A program made the position numbers and the translations under genes. The notes beneath the pieces were generated by a model, which was not told the origin of the DNA, ran no database searches, and worked only from the letters and a program-made list of their open reading frames with translations. From Pestalotiopsis fici W106-1 (lineage: Eukaryota; Ascomycota; Sordariomycetes; Amphisphaeriales; Sporocadaceae), in NCBI RefSeq assembly GCF_000516985.1, contig NW_006917106.1, positions 121,024 to 185,023 of the forward strand: a stretch of DNA of 64,000 nt, read 5' to 3'. Shown here piece after piece: positions 45,857 to 56,987 of this stretch. Each line of letters opens with the position of its first letter. Position 1 is the stretch's first letter.

Positions 45857-47572
45857 TGCAGCTGTGCCAAATGGCTGTTTCTATATTCAATTGAGCAACC
45901 CGGTGTCAGGCCAATTTTTGGTTTTTGGGTCGTCAACCCGATTGACGGGAGTTTGAAATACATATATACAAATGAATAGGTAAGCCAGCGGTCCCGCCTG
46001 ACATACCGTATACATGTCATAGCACTAAACTGTGTTTTTTATCTCAATTTTTCGAATATCCACAAGTGATTGTTGTGTTGAGAATGCCGCAATTCATAGT
46101 AGAGCTTCTTGTCCTAAAGGAATAAGCCGTGAATAGGTGTTTGATCGCAAACTTGGCGAACTTTGTGAAATAGACGAGTCGTTCCTATTGATTCTGCAAG
46201 ATTAAGGGGCATCTGTCTATCTGTGACACATTCCGCCCTGACTCCTTTATCAAACCTTGATGGAGAGAATGGTTGACCAGCCGCCCTAGTCATCCACTGA
46301 ACAGAGGGAATCACCAAACTCAAATTTCCTGACTTTATTAGGAACTTATTGTGAGTGGGAGGGTCTATGACGGATCTTAAATCTCGAACGAAAAGCTCGC
46401 AATGTCAATTCACATCGATTTATGTTTTCTCCGATCTCAATAGCTGGCCTTGATCTCGAGCGGGCTCACTTTTTCTGCCGAACACCAGAGTCCCGTTCTG
46501 TCCCTTTCTTGAACGGCTGGCACTTCGCATCAGGTACGCCTGCTGAGGCTCCTACAATTGACACGTCGCCCATGTGGCAGGCCCTGTCTTGTTGCAATTC
46601 ATTCTCCACGAAGTAGCGTTCGAGTCGCCATCGGCATAATGCTGTTTGCAAAGATTGACGAGATCGGGAGATCTGCCTGAGCTGGCATCAAGTCTCCGAA
46701 AATGGTGGTAGGCTGGAACCGAACCTGATACGCTGACAATTCAGCTCATCGTAAGATTCTATCACGCTGCAAGGCCTTTTTAGTCCTAGGTCTCGCCCTT
46801 CCTGATGGATGGCATGAGGGCCAGGACCAATATGGGCATCCATATTGGTATCAAGCTGATGCTAAACGAACGAATTGTGCCCAAGACTCACCCATGCCGA
46901 GCTCAAGAAGAGTGGAATCAAAGTTGAGAGACTGACCATCGTTTGAAGGAGATGGGCTATATGTTTTTCGTAGTAACTAGTTTGTGTTGCATTCATCAGT
47001 CAACTACAGTTTATTTCCCTCGGAATGTATCGCTCTTTTAGCATATCCATGTCTAATCTCATTTGAATATGGCAAGATGTCAGAGCATCTGTTTTGATCC
47101 CTACATTATTGAAGGGCAAGGGTAAGTCTTTGGAAATGCAGTCTCTTTTGTAAGCTTAAGCTTCGTCTCGCAGCGGTTACCTGGATGATACCGGATTGCA
47201 CGGGATTGCGATCAGCATTGAGACAAGTGTCGGTGTCGTAAAGGGATAATTCTCACCCACTGAGATGCCATATAAGCCAACTAAATGGTTGTTGGCTCGT
47301 TGAATTTCACACCAGACGGTATTCGTGAAGCGTTGTGTCGAGCCTGGCACTTGGCGTGCTGTTCTAGGCCTGATTCGATGGTACCTTGTTGTATTGGCTG
47401 TTGTGTATCCTTGTTCCTTTCCTTTGGTGTTGTAGCTTGGGCGAAGCCGATCAAGGATCGTTTCCAGGAATCTATTCATGTATCGTAGATAAATATCAAA
47501 ATCGTCATAATACCAAGAACACTAATCATTGTATCGCTTGAATTATAGATCTTGACAAATGTACCCTTTGTC

Positions 47573-47750
47573 ACATACGACCACAGACACTAGAAAACTC
47601 GGCATCCCGTCCGCTCTGCCCTAGATAAACTGGTGATCGCTGGATCAGTACTCAGATCGGTGACGGCTGGGGAATCCCCGGTGTTGTATGTTTTTGCCAA
47701 TTTTGTTAATGCTTTTTTAATCTGGAATTTCTTATTGTAATTCGTAGGGA
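47573..47750. repeat. Dispersed repeat, copy 2
   Basis: Its first 64 bp match copy 1. Its later part (AATCCCCGGTGTTGT at 47673, ending near ATTCGTAGG at 47740) matches the copy at about 50985-51090. It therefore links the two other partial copies. Confidence 0.65.
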
Positions 47751-49259
47751 TGAAATAGAAACTTCAATGGTATCAGTCAAAACACGTGCTGCATAAATAT
47801 TTGCATGGTCAAAGAGGACTTTAATTTCCCCCATCAACACCTGAAGAAGGAATTCGAATAGTGCCGTGGCGAACTTCATCTTTTAACCCCTTAAGAAGGG
47901 TTTTAGTGGCATGCCTTTGATGCTTTGCTAAAGAAGATATCTTCTTGATCATGAATGGTGTAGAAGGCTTTGCATTCATGTTATTTAACTCCCGCCCCCC
48001 AAAAAGAAGAGAAAAGCGGGACGAGAACATCAAAAATACACCTCGCTAATCCGAACAAGACGGACGGGCCATAAAGGTGCATATTTTAAGCATATAATAT
48101 AGTATTCAATAAACGTTGCGCAAACTGTCTGGTTCTTTTCCTAGCGTGGCGCTTATCTCAGTGGTTAACTACTCTCAGATCTTGCTGCATCTTCGTCTGA
48201 TTGGTTTCCAATTGCACTCGCTTCAAACGTTGCAACGCAGCTGCTGCCCTGACACACGATAGTGGGGAAGCCAGGCAGGTACATACAGGGCGGCCACTGG
48301 CGTTTAGGCGCATGGCAGTCGCGAATCTCTTTGTGCATTGACCAAAGTCTCTATTAGTTTGCATTGGGACAGACATGATGGGATGTGGGGGGTTCGTTGG
48401 CGCTGTCTGGCCTGAGACATGCTTTCACAGAACACCCATGAAGGCGCCATCAGGGCCATCGTGTACAGAGTGTACAGGTAGGTGCTAATGTAGTTTGGGG
48501 CTAGCCAATGGGTCGCTTGCTTGCACCCTGCCGTTGGAACCCTTGCCTTCCAGCTCAAATTCGTGACATTTTTTCAGGTGTCTCAGCTGTTTCGAGCACT
48601 ATCGCTGTCGCAAATGGCTTTCGTCTGATTGCCGTTGTTATTGGATGTCGTCTTGTCATTCAAGTGTCGCGTTTTGGGTTGAACTATTGGGCAAAAAAGT
48701 ACAGCGCTGAAGGGAAACGCAAGACAGAAGGGCAATAGAGGGAAAAAAAAAAAAAAGAACAAGCAGAAAACGTTGGTAAATCAATCCACCAGTGAGTGAG
48801 ATCGATCTTCTCGGCACAGACCCGAGCATCTGCGGTTCCCTGAGAAAATCGCATCGCATAATCCCAGTTTGTGCCCGTCGATCCCCGCCGTGGCGCCGTG
48901 GCGCTCTCGACAAGCTTTTCAGACTTCTTATTTAGACGCGCAATTGACACTCGAAAGTTCCTGTATGGATCTTCAACCAGGTTTCAGCGATCCCTCTTGT
49001 CTCGTGTGTGGGGAGTAGAGATGCTCCACCAAGGCCAGTCCGGCCACACCATGGATCTGCCGAACTATTGCGCTGCCATTATGCAGGGATCTAGGGACCG
49101 TGGTTTCTTATTTTCTTCCCAAAGCAGCATGTATCGTGTCCGAAGGCCATGTCGAAGGTGGGCGGCCTTGTTACAGCCTCAAGCCCAATGGCAGTCACAG
49201 AGGAGCAGAACGGCAACTTGTGCCGGCCAAAAGCATCGTAATGATTATAATCCAATGAC

Positions 49260-49267
49260 TATATATA
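49260..49267 (+). promoter_or_regulatory. TATA box, with CCAAT just upstream
   Basis: TATATATA lies 214 bp before the ATG at 49481, and a CCAAT is at 49252-49256. The following CT-rich segment would be a long 5' UTR. Confidence 0.4.
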
Positions 49268-49480
49268 CCCATTTCAATATCGTGTATATTCAGCTTTCTC
49301 CTTCTCAGCATCACCACCATCAGGCTTCCTCTCTTCTCTGCTTTCCTTCGTACACTTACAACCGGTTGATTCGGTCTGTCTCCCTTCATTTCTTAATAAT
49401 CACTATTAGACAATTTCTTTTCTCTTTTTATTTATTTCACCTCTTCCTTCAATCCCACACATATCCAAACAACTTCCAAA

Positions 49481-50368
49481 ATGCATACCAGCTACATCAT
49501 TGCCCTGACCCTTTCCGCTGCCGGCCTCATCAGCGCACACGGCAACGTTCAGGTTGTCACGTAAGTCAACTACTTTTTGACTCATCCCGTCCATGCATAC
49601 TCACCTTTGGAACATCTAGTGGCGACCAAGGTGGCAACGGCACCGCTCTCGGCATCAAGGGTGCGGTCGTGGCCAGGTTCGGAAAGAACGCTGAGACCGA
49701 GAAGGATACCACCGTCTTCGGCGGCAACGCCAATGACCCCATGAAGGATGGTCTCGGCAAGACCACCGCCAACGGCAAGCTACAGGTGTCAGATCTGGCA
49801 GACGCCATGGCCCTGTCCGGCGACACTCTGCCTCAAGTGGCCGCCGACGGCACCGGCTCCATCACGGGCACTTGGAGGATCGTCACCAGCGATGGCACCG
49901 CCAACGACAAGAACGGAAATCTTTTCGCTGTGGTCGACGAGACCGGCACTGGTGCATACTCCAAGGGCACACAGTTGACGGCCACTTCGGCCATGGTCGG
50001 TAATGGAAAGGGCAACGTGGTCCAGCGCATGATGGCAAGGGCCCTTCACACCATTGGTATCCAGAAGCGTGCTACCAATGTCGGTGCTGATGCAGTGAGT
50101 GGAAAATCCTGTCTCCTTGCGGTGTTCTGGGGGGGAAATGTACTGACCAGATCTCCAGACATTCTCCGTCAAGGTTCCTGCCGGTCTCACCTGCACTGGA
50201 ACCGATGCCGCCAGCGGCATGAGCAATTTCTGTCTGATGAAGGTCGTCAACAACAACAACGCCGGCCCCTTCGGTGGCAACATCGCTTTCCAAGTCGCAG
50301 GCGCCAACACTACCAAGGCTGCTACTTCCTCCAAGTCGGCCAAGAATCAGCGGTCATTTCAAGCATAA
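49481..50368 (+). CDS. Egh16/Gas1-like (MAS3-type) secreted protein
   Basis: Three exons (49481-49560, 49620-50094, 50159-50368) encode 254 aa. Residues 1-19 are a signal peptide and the mature protein begins HGNVQVVTGDQGGNGTALG. The central sequence, VSDLADAMALSGDTLPQVAADGTGSITGTWRIVTSDG, and the end, FSVKVPAGLTCTGTDAASG followed by FCLMKVVNNNNAGPFGG, are those of the Egh16/GEgh16 family (DUF3129). Rice-blast Gas1/Gas2 (MAS3/MAS1) are members expressed in appressoria. The family is found in plant- and insect-associated fungi and also in saprotrophs; the biochemical activity is unknown. It has a Ser/Lys-rich tail and no GPI signal. It is flanked by repeat copies on both sides, at about 47.6 and 51.0 kb. 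All junctions keep frame. Confidence 0.85.
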
Positions 50369-51556
50369 AAGAAGAATAGCCAGGATTAGGCGCCATAAAT
50401 GATATCATTATGATGGGAAACAGGTCTTGGATGATGAGAGCAGGGCCGGATCCCCTGCTCGTCGATATTGGACCTGAGCCCGAGAGGAAGAATTGATTGA
50501 AATCATCAAGAGTCGACGCCCTTTTTGGCGGGTCGCTCGGCTTTCTTTTCTCTATAGCTAACGCATATACTACAATAGTAGTACATACAGGAGAAACGAA
50601 GAAGAATTAGAAGAAGGAGAAGAAAAAGCCGATAAATTATCACATTGTTTTTCGCTGAGGATAGGCAAATGTGGCAGATGGCTTGCTCTGGGGACACGAA
50701 CATAAACATGTGACATGTAATGTATATGCTCAAGCCCCGATTTCTAGAGCTACAGAATTCATGGCCTATGAAAACTCTATACCGTATTCCGTAGGACTAT
50801 ATAGAATATTGATTCATAATAAAAAAGCTGTCTATCATGTAATTCCAGCTATGTTGGTAAGCCTTCATCAAACTAGCATTTCGCGACTACGCTTTGCAAG
50901 TTCAACTCGACTCTGACTATGAAGGGGAATAGTCCATTCTCGTTAGGTGGATATATCCTATAGCCGCTAGATTCATATTTGAATTGGTGACAGCCAACAA
51001 ATCCCCGGTGTTGTGTGTTAGCTTTTGAACTTTTTCCTAGTTGCCTTTTTGCCCTGTATGTTTAGTTTAATTCTTTCTGCAGATTCGTAGGTTGATGGCT
51101 CGGAATTAGCGGAAACCTAGTGGAATGAATCAAATGGCGCTGCGCGCGACCATACGGCTATAGCCATGCCATTGTGAAGTTAATTGAATCGCTAGAAAAA
51201 ATACTCAATGCAATCTCGATTAAATGAAGCTCGACATCTGAGCTCGATCTTGCCTTTGTCGTGAGCAGCATGTGATGATGGGAGGGAGAATTGTGACAAG
51301 AACTTGGGACACCTTGATAAGTTTTCGGGCCTTGTCCGAACTGTAAAGCGGATAGGCCAGCCAGCCAATTCGGAAGTGTCCGGTGGTCCACGTTATTGGC
51401 CTCAAATAAATAGGTACTCGGTATTCATCATCAGAACCCACCTCGCAACATTTGTGCCCCTACCTATAGCATCCAGCTGTGGTAGATCGCACTCCTGTTC
51501 ATGGCCGATTGCATACTTACGCCATAAGCTTGTCCCACGCACCACCACCAGCAGCC
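50369..51556. other. Intergenic region with repeat copy 3
   Basis: No gene seen. AT-rich 3' flank, then repeat copy 3 at about 50985-51090, then promoter of the MDR gene. A frame at 51304-52239 is a shadow of that gene. Confidence 0.5.
50985..51090. repeat. Dispersed repeat, copy 3 (partial)
   Basis: Shares GGTGAC..., AATCCCCGGTGTTGTRTGTT and a terminal ATTCGTAGG with copy 2. The middle is T-rich and diverged. Confidence 0.55.
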
Positions 51557-52615
51557 ATGAAAGCAGTCGTCCTTCATGGGCATGGTGGTCCAGAAGCCCT
51601 CTCCTACGAAGACATTGCGGATCCAGTGCCCAAGGTCAACGAAGTTGTTATTCGATTGGTAGCCACGGCCTTGAATCACGTCGACATCGACGTGCGCAAT
51701 GGCACTTCAGGCGTGGAATCCATTCAGCTCTTGCCTCACATACCGGGCGTGGATGCCGTCGGGGTCGTCGAGTCCATTGGGTCAGCTGTCACCCAGTGGA
51801 AGGTAGGAGATCGCGTTGCGCCCCATTTTATCCTATCTTGCGCAAAATGTGCCAATTGCCGGGGTGGCCGGGAGAACATATGCACAGCATCTCAAATCTT
51901 GGGTCTGACACACTGGGGAGGGTATGCCGAAAAGGTCTGCGTACCCGAGCACACGCTCGTGCGGATTCCAAACGACGTAGGACTCGAAGATGTAGCAGCT
52001 GGTATGACTCCATTCGCAACGGCATGGGAGGCACTCATTGTGACTGCCGGCCTCAAGGCGGGCGAGACAGTTTTGGTCACTGGTGCCGGGGGCGGTGTCG
52101 GCAGTCACGCTGTGCAAGTCGCAACACTGGCCGGGGCGAGAATCATTGCATGCGTCGGAGCAGACGACAAGATCGAACGTCTTCGGGAACTCGGTTTTGC
52201 GGACGATTTCGTGAATTACAGAAAGGACACGCTCATTGAAGCCGTCATGAAATTGACAGCAGGCAAGGGCGTCGACGTGGTGTTTGACGGAATTGGGGGC
52301 CAGATCTTGAAGGACTCGATTCATTGCCTAGCAGACGGCGGCCGCATCGCGAGTATCGGAGCGCATGGCGGTGAGGTTGTAGACATTGATATGATACAGT
52401 TCTTCCGTAAACACCTCACCATGCACGGATGTGGACGATCGACAAAGGAGATTATTGCGAAGGTGCTCGACTTGATGGCAAGAGGTAAACTGCGGCCGAT
52501 TATTGCAGGGCGATACCGTTTAGAAGAAGTAAAGAAAGCACACGAGATCATGGAAAGTCGGGGATTCTTTGGCAGGATTTTATTACTTCCACACTCGTCG
52601 TCAGCTGAGCCCTAG
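51557..52615 (+). CDS. Medium-chain dehydrogenase/reductase (zinc-type quinone/alcohol dehydrogenase-like)
   Basis: An intronless frame of 352 aa from the ATG at 51557 (MKAVVLHGHGGPEALSYEDI). The N-terminal GroES-like domain includes IPGVDAVGVVESIGSAVTQWKVGDRV and a four-cysteine structural-zinc lobe, CAKCANCRGGRENIC. The NAD(P)H-binding Rossmann motif is VTGAGGGVGSHAVQVA. The catalytic-zinc ligands of classical alcohol dehydrogenases are replaced: NHVDIDVRN instead of a Cys/His-containing segment, and PGVDA instead of GHE. This suggests a zinc-independent reductase that keeps a structural zinc. It is probably a soluble NADPH enzyme acting on enones, quinones or aldehydes. It lies 8 kb from a PKS lacking an ER domain, but is not the usual LovC-like trans-ER type as far as I can see. 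Confidence 0.87.
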   Translation: MKAVVLHGHGGPEALSYEDIADPVPKVNEVVIRLVATALNHVDIDVRNGTSGVESIQLLPHIPGVDAVGVVESIGSAVTQWKVGDRVAPHFILSCAKCANCRGGRENICTASQILGLTHWGGYAEKVCVPEHTLVRIPNDVGLEDVAAGMTPFATAWEALIVTAGLKAGETVLVTGAGGGVGSHAVQVATLAGARIIACVGADDKIERLRELGFADDFVNYRKDTLIEAVMKLTAGKGVDVVFDGIGGQILKDSIHCLADGGRIASIGAHGGEVVDIDMIQFFRKHLTMHGCGRSTKEIIAKVLDLMARGKLRPIIAGRYRLEEVKKAHEIMESRGFFGRILLLPHSSSAEP

Positions 52616-54083
52616 TTCAACAGAATGGAATGAGTTGCAGACAAGCTCAACCGAATAACAGCACGTAACACATTAGTCAACTATAGTCCACCAAGTATAC
52701 TACTGTACCGGTACCTACGATCTAGTTCTTTACCAGCCACATCACTGCCAATTGCCTCACTACTATGCATGTGCCATGCAGAATGCAGTATTGGCGAATA
52801 TGCGCATAAAGATGTAACTTTGGTATCCTCCCGTCAAGCCACAACCAGCACTCGATATCTCCTTCGTCCACGGGGGGGCGTCTCGAGAGTCACTCGGCTC
52901 CTAGTCCGTCTTTGAGCATACCACCATGCTGTTCTCGTCGAAGACCTGCTCTTACCCATATGTACCTAGGCAAGTAATTTGGCAGAACGACAATATTCAT
53001 AGCTACTTGGCAGCCGTGTTTGCTGTCTTCATGACTGATCCTCTGAAGATACTCGATACGAGTGATGTAGAGGATCAAAATTGAACGAATATTTCACACA
53101 AGGTTGCGATACGGATCCCTACGAATTTTCCCTAGGACCAACATATATCGATTGTAGAATAGCAAAAAGCTTGACGATGGCATGACTTGAACTCCCGTTT
53201 ACTAGGGGCCGTTGTCTCGGTAGCCCACACACCTAGATAAGCGCAAGCTCAGCGATGGTCAAGGGCACCACGGGTGCTCCCTCTTGACTAGCCATCGAAG
53301 GAAGCTCCATTGTGCGGGTAGATCGCCACGATGTTGCTAACTAATATGGTTGAGATTGTACACACCGAGATTGCCGGCACAGACTTGTGGAACAGATCTA
53401 TTCCTTTTTTCCCCCATTCCCTTGGCCGTTTGTACCAATTTAGTCACATAGCACAACAGGCAGCACGTGCAATTGTAATGTTTCACTTGGTACATAAGAT
53501 ATTGTAACACTTTCCACTGAATATAGTGTTTTGTATCACTGGAGGTATATATATGATATATTACAGAAGCATTCCTATGTGACTTCTAGAGTGTAACACC
53601 ACGCAAAGCCCATCTCGTCCCACCGGTAAACGCCTCAGATATCGCGTATTAAGATTCATAAGCCATTGGATTTGTAATTTTTCTTTTAGATGCTTGGTAA
53701 AAAGCTTGTCTGACAGAGGAGGAGTAGTTCTTTTACATCGTCCTTTCAGTTCCTAATTATATCAGTACACGTCTCAACCAAATATGTTGTTGTGATATCG
53801 TGACGTTGATCCCCTTCCCCGAAGCACTGCCAACGGCAATACCTCTGGCCTCTCATCTCAAGGGATTCTGGGAAGAAGCAACATGTATGGTGTGCAAAAA
53901 AAAGAAGTAGTGATGTTTTTATGCACCATCCCTTTAGAACGCGTCAGGATATCGCATTCGAAAGATACGAGTCGACTATTGACGTGGAAAGCAGGACTTG
54001 ATGTACATTGTGGGCCATTCAAAGGGGGTGGGGGAGGAATGTCATGTTATGCAAAGAGGGAAACTGGGGGAAGAAAAAGAGAC
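52616..54083. other. Intergenic region
   Basis: No gene supported. A tRNA-like T-arm on the minus strand near 53175-53200 does not fold into a full tRNA. The sequence near 53480-53640 is AT-rich. Confidence 0.5.
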
Positions 54084-54539
54084 TCACAGCAAAGCCAACT
54101 CCAGATCACCGTGGATTCTGGCCTTGAGCGTAACTTCAACCTCAAGGTTCAGATCTAACCTCAGCCTCAAGGTATCGCTCTTGCCTTTATCGCCACCGCC
54201 GCCCTGGTTAAGGGCACCACCCGCCACGTTGCTCAAAGCACCGGTGGCACCACCGACGAGGTTGTTCGCTGTCTCGCCGACATTGCCAACAGGTAGCAAA
54301 TCTTGTGCGCCACCTAGGCCGCCCAGAGGACCTCCCTCTCCACCCAGAAGGCCGCCCTGCTTGCCGCCCTTCTGCTTGGTTTGTTGTCCGCGGCGCCGCG
54401 GCTGTGGTGCTTCTTCCTCGGAGTAGTCCTCAGAATATTCCTCGCTGAAGTCTTCTTGTGGGGGTGCCGGCTTCCTTGAAGCTGCCCGGCGGTTCTGGCG
54501 GCGGTTGGGTACCTTGGATCCTGATCGTGAGGATGACAT
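54084..54539 (-). CDS. Small disordered protein with conserved C-terminal LDLNLE-type motif
   Basis: An uninterrupted 151-aa frame. The N-terminus is basic (SKVPNRRQNRRAASRKP), followed by an acidic/Tyr tract (EEYSEDYSEEE), an Arg/Lys tract, and a Gly/Asn-rich middle. The last about 30 residues change character completely: LDLNLEVEVTLKARIHGD then LELALL, with hydrophobic residues at every second position, as expected for an amphipathic beta strand, a turn at HGD and a second strand. The gene at 56988 has the same C-terminus. The stop codon overlaps a possible donor (CT|GTGAGT), so a short extra exon may exist (for example via the acceptor at about 54064). I do not recognise a named family. 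There is no signal peptide or transmembrane helix. Confidence 0.7.
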   Translation of the reverse strand: MSSSRSGSKVPNRRQNRRAASRKPAPPQEDFSEEYSEDYSEEEAPQPRRRGQQTKQKGGKQGGLLGGEGGPLGGLGGAQDLLPVGNVGETANNLVGGATGALSNVAGGALNQGGGGDKGKSDTLRLRLDLNLEVEVTLKARIHGDLELALL

Positions 54540-55373
54540 TGTTGGGGTTATTGATGTGGATTTTTTTTTTAAATCGTTTGAAAGTTGAGAAGCAAGCTCT
54601 ATGCGTGATTGCTCAAGCTTGCAGCAGCAATAAAGTATGGCAGTTGTGGAATGATAAGATTCTTTGGCGAAGACTGGGGCTAGTAGGGAAAAGGTCTAAA
54701 TGCTTGGGCCAGAGTATTTACATAGGACAAAATCGATGCAAGGAAACAGGGCAAAGTGCTTGCAGCAGAGACACCCTGACGAGGTACGTCATAAGGGTAT
54801 TCCTGGGGTCATGGTGGCATGGTTTGCAGGAAATGGAGGGTGGGAAGGAATCTTGTTTCGAGCAGCATGATGCGAGCTTGGCGCACCGGGGCTGCGGGCA
54901 ATGCCATATGTTGTGTGGCATCGCTTTGTCCGTCTCAATCATAGAGACACCCCATGTTACTTTCATCGAGATGGGGCTCTTGGACTGGGCGCTAACCTGC
55001 CTGTATAGGATCTGAATCGCTGGATATATTCTGGAAACACTTGTAGAAATGCTGGACTTACATCATAAGTCAACGGCTTGACAGGGCTGCCTGGTGTCTG
55101 ACAGGGGTTGGTGCACTTGCACACCCGGACCTATACTAAGTGGGTTGTGGAGTCCATCGGCCTTGGAGGCTGCGTGTCAGCTTTTCCCTGTTTCTGGGAC
55201 TTGAGAGGGGGGAGTACTCAGAAGTACTTTGAGTATTCCGTAGTTCGTGGCAAACTGATACATGAAAAGACGGCGAGGAATAGAATGAAATCCGGTTCAA
55301 CTGCAACTCCAGCGCCGGAGGAAACCCAAAAAAAAGAACGTGGGCTTGATCAAGTCTATAGAACTGAAAAGCC
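54540..55373. other. Intergenic region
   Basis: Upstream of the 54084 gene and downstream of the 55374 gene. A T-run lies at 54560-54570. No supported gene; a frame at 54458-55015 is without protein character. Confidence 0.45.
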
Positions 55374-56106
55374 TTACTTATCTCCGCCCACCATGCGACT
55401 GCTTACGCCTAGCTGAAGCTCACGGTGAAGGCTAATATCCAATACCTTCAATGGAGCAAGTCGCTGTTTGAGGGTTTTGGACTTATCATGGTATACAGAC
55501 CAAGCTCCATCCTCACCTTGTACTGCGTAGAAATAAGGTGTGTCCTCTAGTACTAGCCATTCCTCATCATCCGACCAATTCCAGGGTCCAATAATGTGTC
55601 CTGCCGTCTCACCTCGAGTGCCGTGACGTATCTCCCCAGAGTCCCTGTGTGCATAGATCCAGTGCAGCGCCGGAGGATCATCCGAGGCCATGGAGACCAT
55701 ACCCTGGTGCTTCTCCTCGCACGGGTAGGGAAAATAGAAACCGTTGAACTTGTAGCCCGAGACTGGATGTGCGGGGTGGTCTAGATACAGCTACTCGGCC
55801 CATCGAATGAGTGACTGCTTCTGTGATGTGGATTTGGGAAAGAAAATATCCGAAGGATTACAAGGACTACTCTGTAATATAGGGCACAAGGGAATTAATT
55901 ACCTTGTTGTCTTTGAATACCGCAGTAGCTGTCTGTATAGGGGATTTTCCGTCGATTGAAAAATTGGTAGTCAAATTGAACTTTATTCTTTCTTTCGCTT
56001 GCTGGTTTTGCTTCTTCTGAGCATCAATGGCCTCTGCGACGCCGATTACTGTAGGTATGGCGTCTATCACCAGGAGGCCGAGAGTGCTCAACGCAACGAG
56101 CGCCAT
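55374..56106 (-). CDS. Unrecognised protein with N-terminal hydrophobic segment
   Basis: I model two exons, 56106-55903 and 55790-55374, giving 206 aa. The intron has GTAATT at the donor and TAG at the acceptor, and the join reads AVFKDNK/LYLDHPAHPVSGYKFNG in frame. Residues 1-25 (MALVALSTLGLLVIDAIPTV then IGVAEA) are hydrophobic and could be a signal anchor. A basic/Gln stretch (AQKKQNQQAKERIK) follows, then a beta-rich C-terminal part with many aromatic residues: FNGFYFPYPCEEKHQGMV, ALHWIYAHRDSGEIRHG, GPWNWSDDEEWLVLED. The pattern suggests a small beta-sandwich or barrel. A GTAAGC near the end could be another donor, so the C-terminus is uncertain. It lies between the two genes sharing the C-terminal motif. 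I cannot assign a function. Confidence 0.6.
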
Positions 56107-56987
56107 GTTCTCTCTCTCGCTCTCTCTTCACCCCCCTTCGTACTGACGGCAGAGGGCGTGTGAGGAAAAAAAAAAAAAAAAAAAAAAGAAGGCCCTGATC
56201 GAAAGCGTGTGGCGGGCGATGCACCAGCTTGCGTGATAGACAGATAGCCTGACAGTGGACCTATGCAGAACGGCAACGTTGGAGGATGATCTTATGGTCA
56301 GCTGCCGTGTGCCGGGTGCTCGTAACAGAGTTCAAGCATGTATGCGATGGGACGGTCCCGCAGCTCCAGAACTTTACAGAGACATAGCAACATAGAAAGT
56401 CTTGTCAGGCAACTTGGTCCGCAAAGCAGAGTGACTGGAATGGGGGAAAACAAGCTTTTGCTGCGTCTAACGAGCTCATAGCCTGATCCATGCGACTGAC
56501 CCGAATCAAGCGACTTTGGTGTGGCGGGTACAAATGGGGTATGATCTCATGGCAGCGCGACATTTTGAGTGAGAGGTGGGTATAGAATGTGGATTCGTAT
56601 CGAATCGTACCGGCTAGTCACTAGACTCAAGAGGATCGACCGCTTGGCTATACCCCGGTCACTGACAGGGGTCTTGCAGAACAACCTGGCAATGCCTTGA
56701 AAGCTGGAAATAATTTGATCGAGAGATCGAGTGAGGTATTGCGTCACAGCTTGTGAGCTTGACCGATGGAGTGTGCAACAAGAGTGCCTGGTAATCCTGT
56801 TATTCAAGTAGGTCTCTCATCCGGAATAAAACAAACGAGTAGCCCCCGCTAGTGCCTGTATACTCTCAATCGTAATTCTGTATCTTGAATTACTGTAAAC
56901 ACAGAACACCAACTGAAATCAAGCAGACCTCTTTTGACAACCGTACTACTACAACACTCGTCTTATCTGTACTAGCAATATATTACA
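56107..56987. other. Divergent promoter region with an A22 run
   Basis: It separates the unrecognised gene (minus) from the 56988 gene (plus). A run of 22 A lies at 56166-56187, next to a purine/pyrimidine-rich GAGAGA tract at 56108-56128. No gene seen. Confidence 0.5.

Larger units (their letters stand above)
45857..49480. other. Gene-poor region with repeat copy 2
   Basis: About 3.6 kb without a gene I can support. It is AT-richer than coding DNA, has many short frames, and contains dispersed-repeat copy 2 (47573-47750). The last 230 bp include a CCAAT box and TATA box and are probably promoter and leader of the gene at 49481. Confidence 0.5.

Noticed and set aside
46422..46651. Overlapping 61-64 codon frames on both strands
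   Set aside because: Too short, no recognisable features; could equally be decayed DNA.
48140..48220. D-arm-like sequence (CTCAGTGGTTAA) suggesting a tRNA
   Set aside because: No T-arm (GGTTCRANNCC) follows at the expected spacing.
48871..50379. A 502-codon plus-strand frame
   Set aside because: It overlaps the promoter, introns and exons of the Egh16-like gene in another frame and has no protein character; the spliced gene at 49481-50368 explains the region.
53170..53270. Possible tRNA on the minus strand (GTTCAAGTC T-loop-like element)
   Set aside because: The T-stem does not pair and I could not build an acceptor stem or a D-arm at the right distance.
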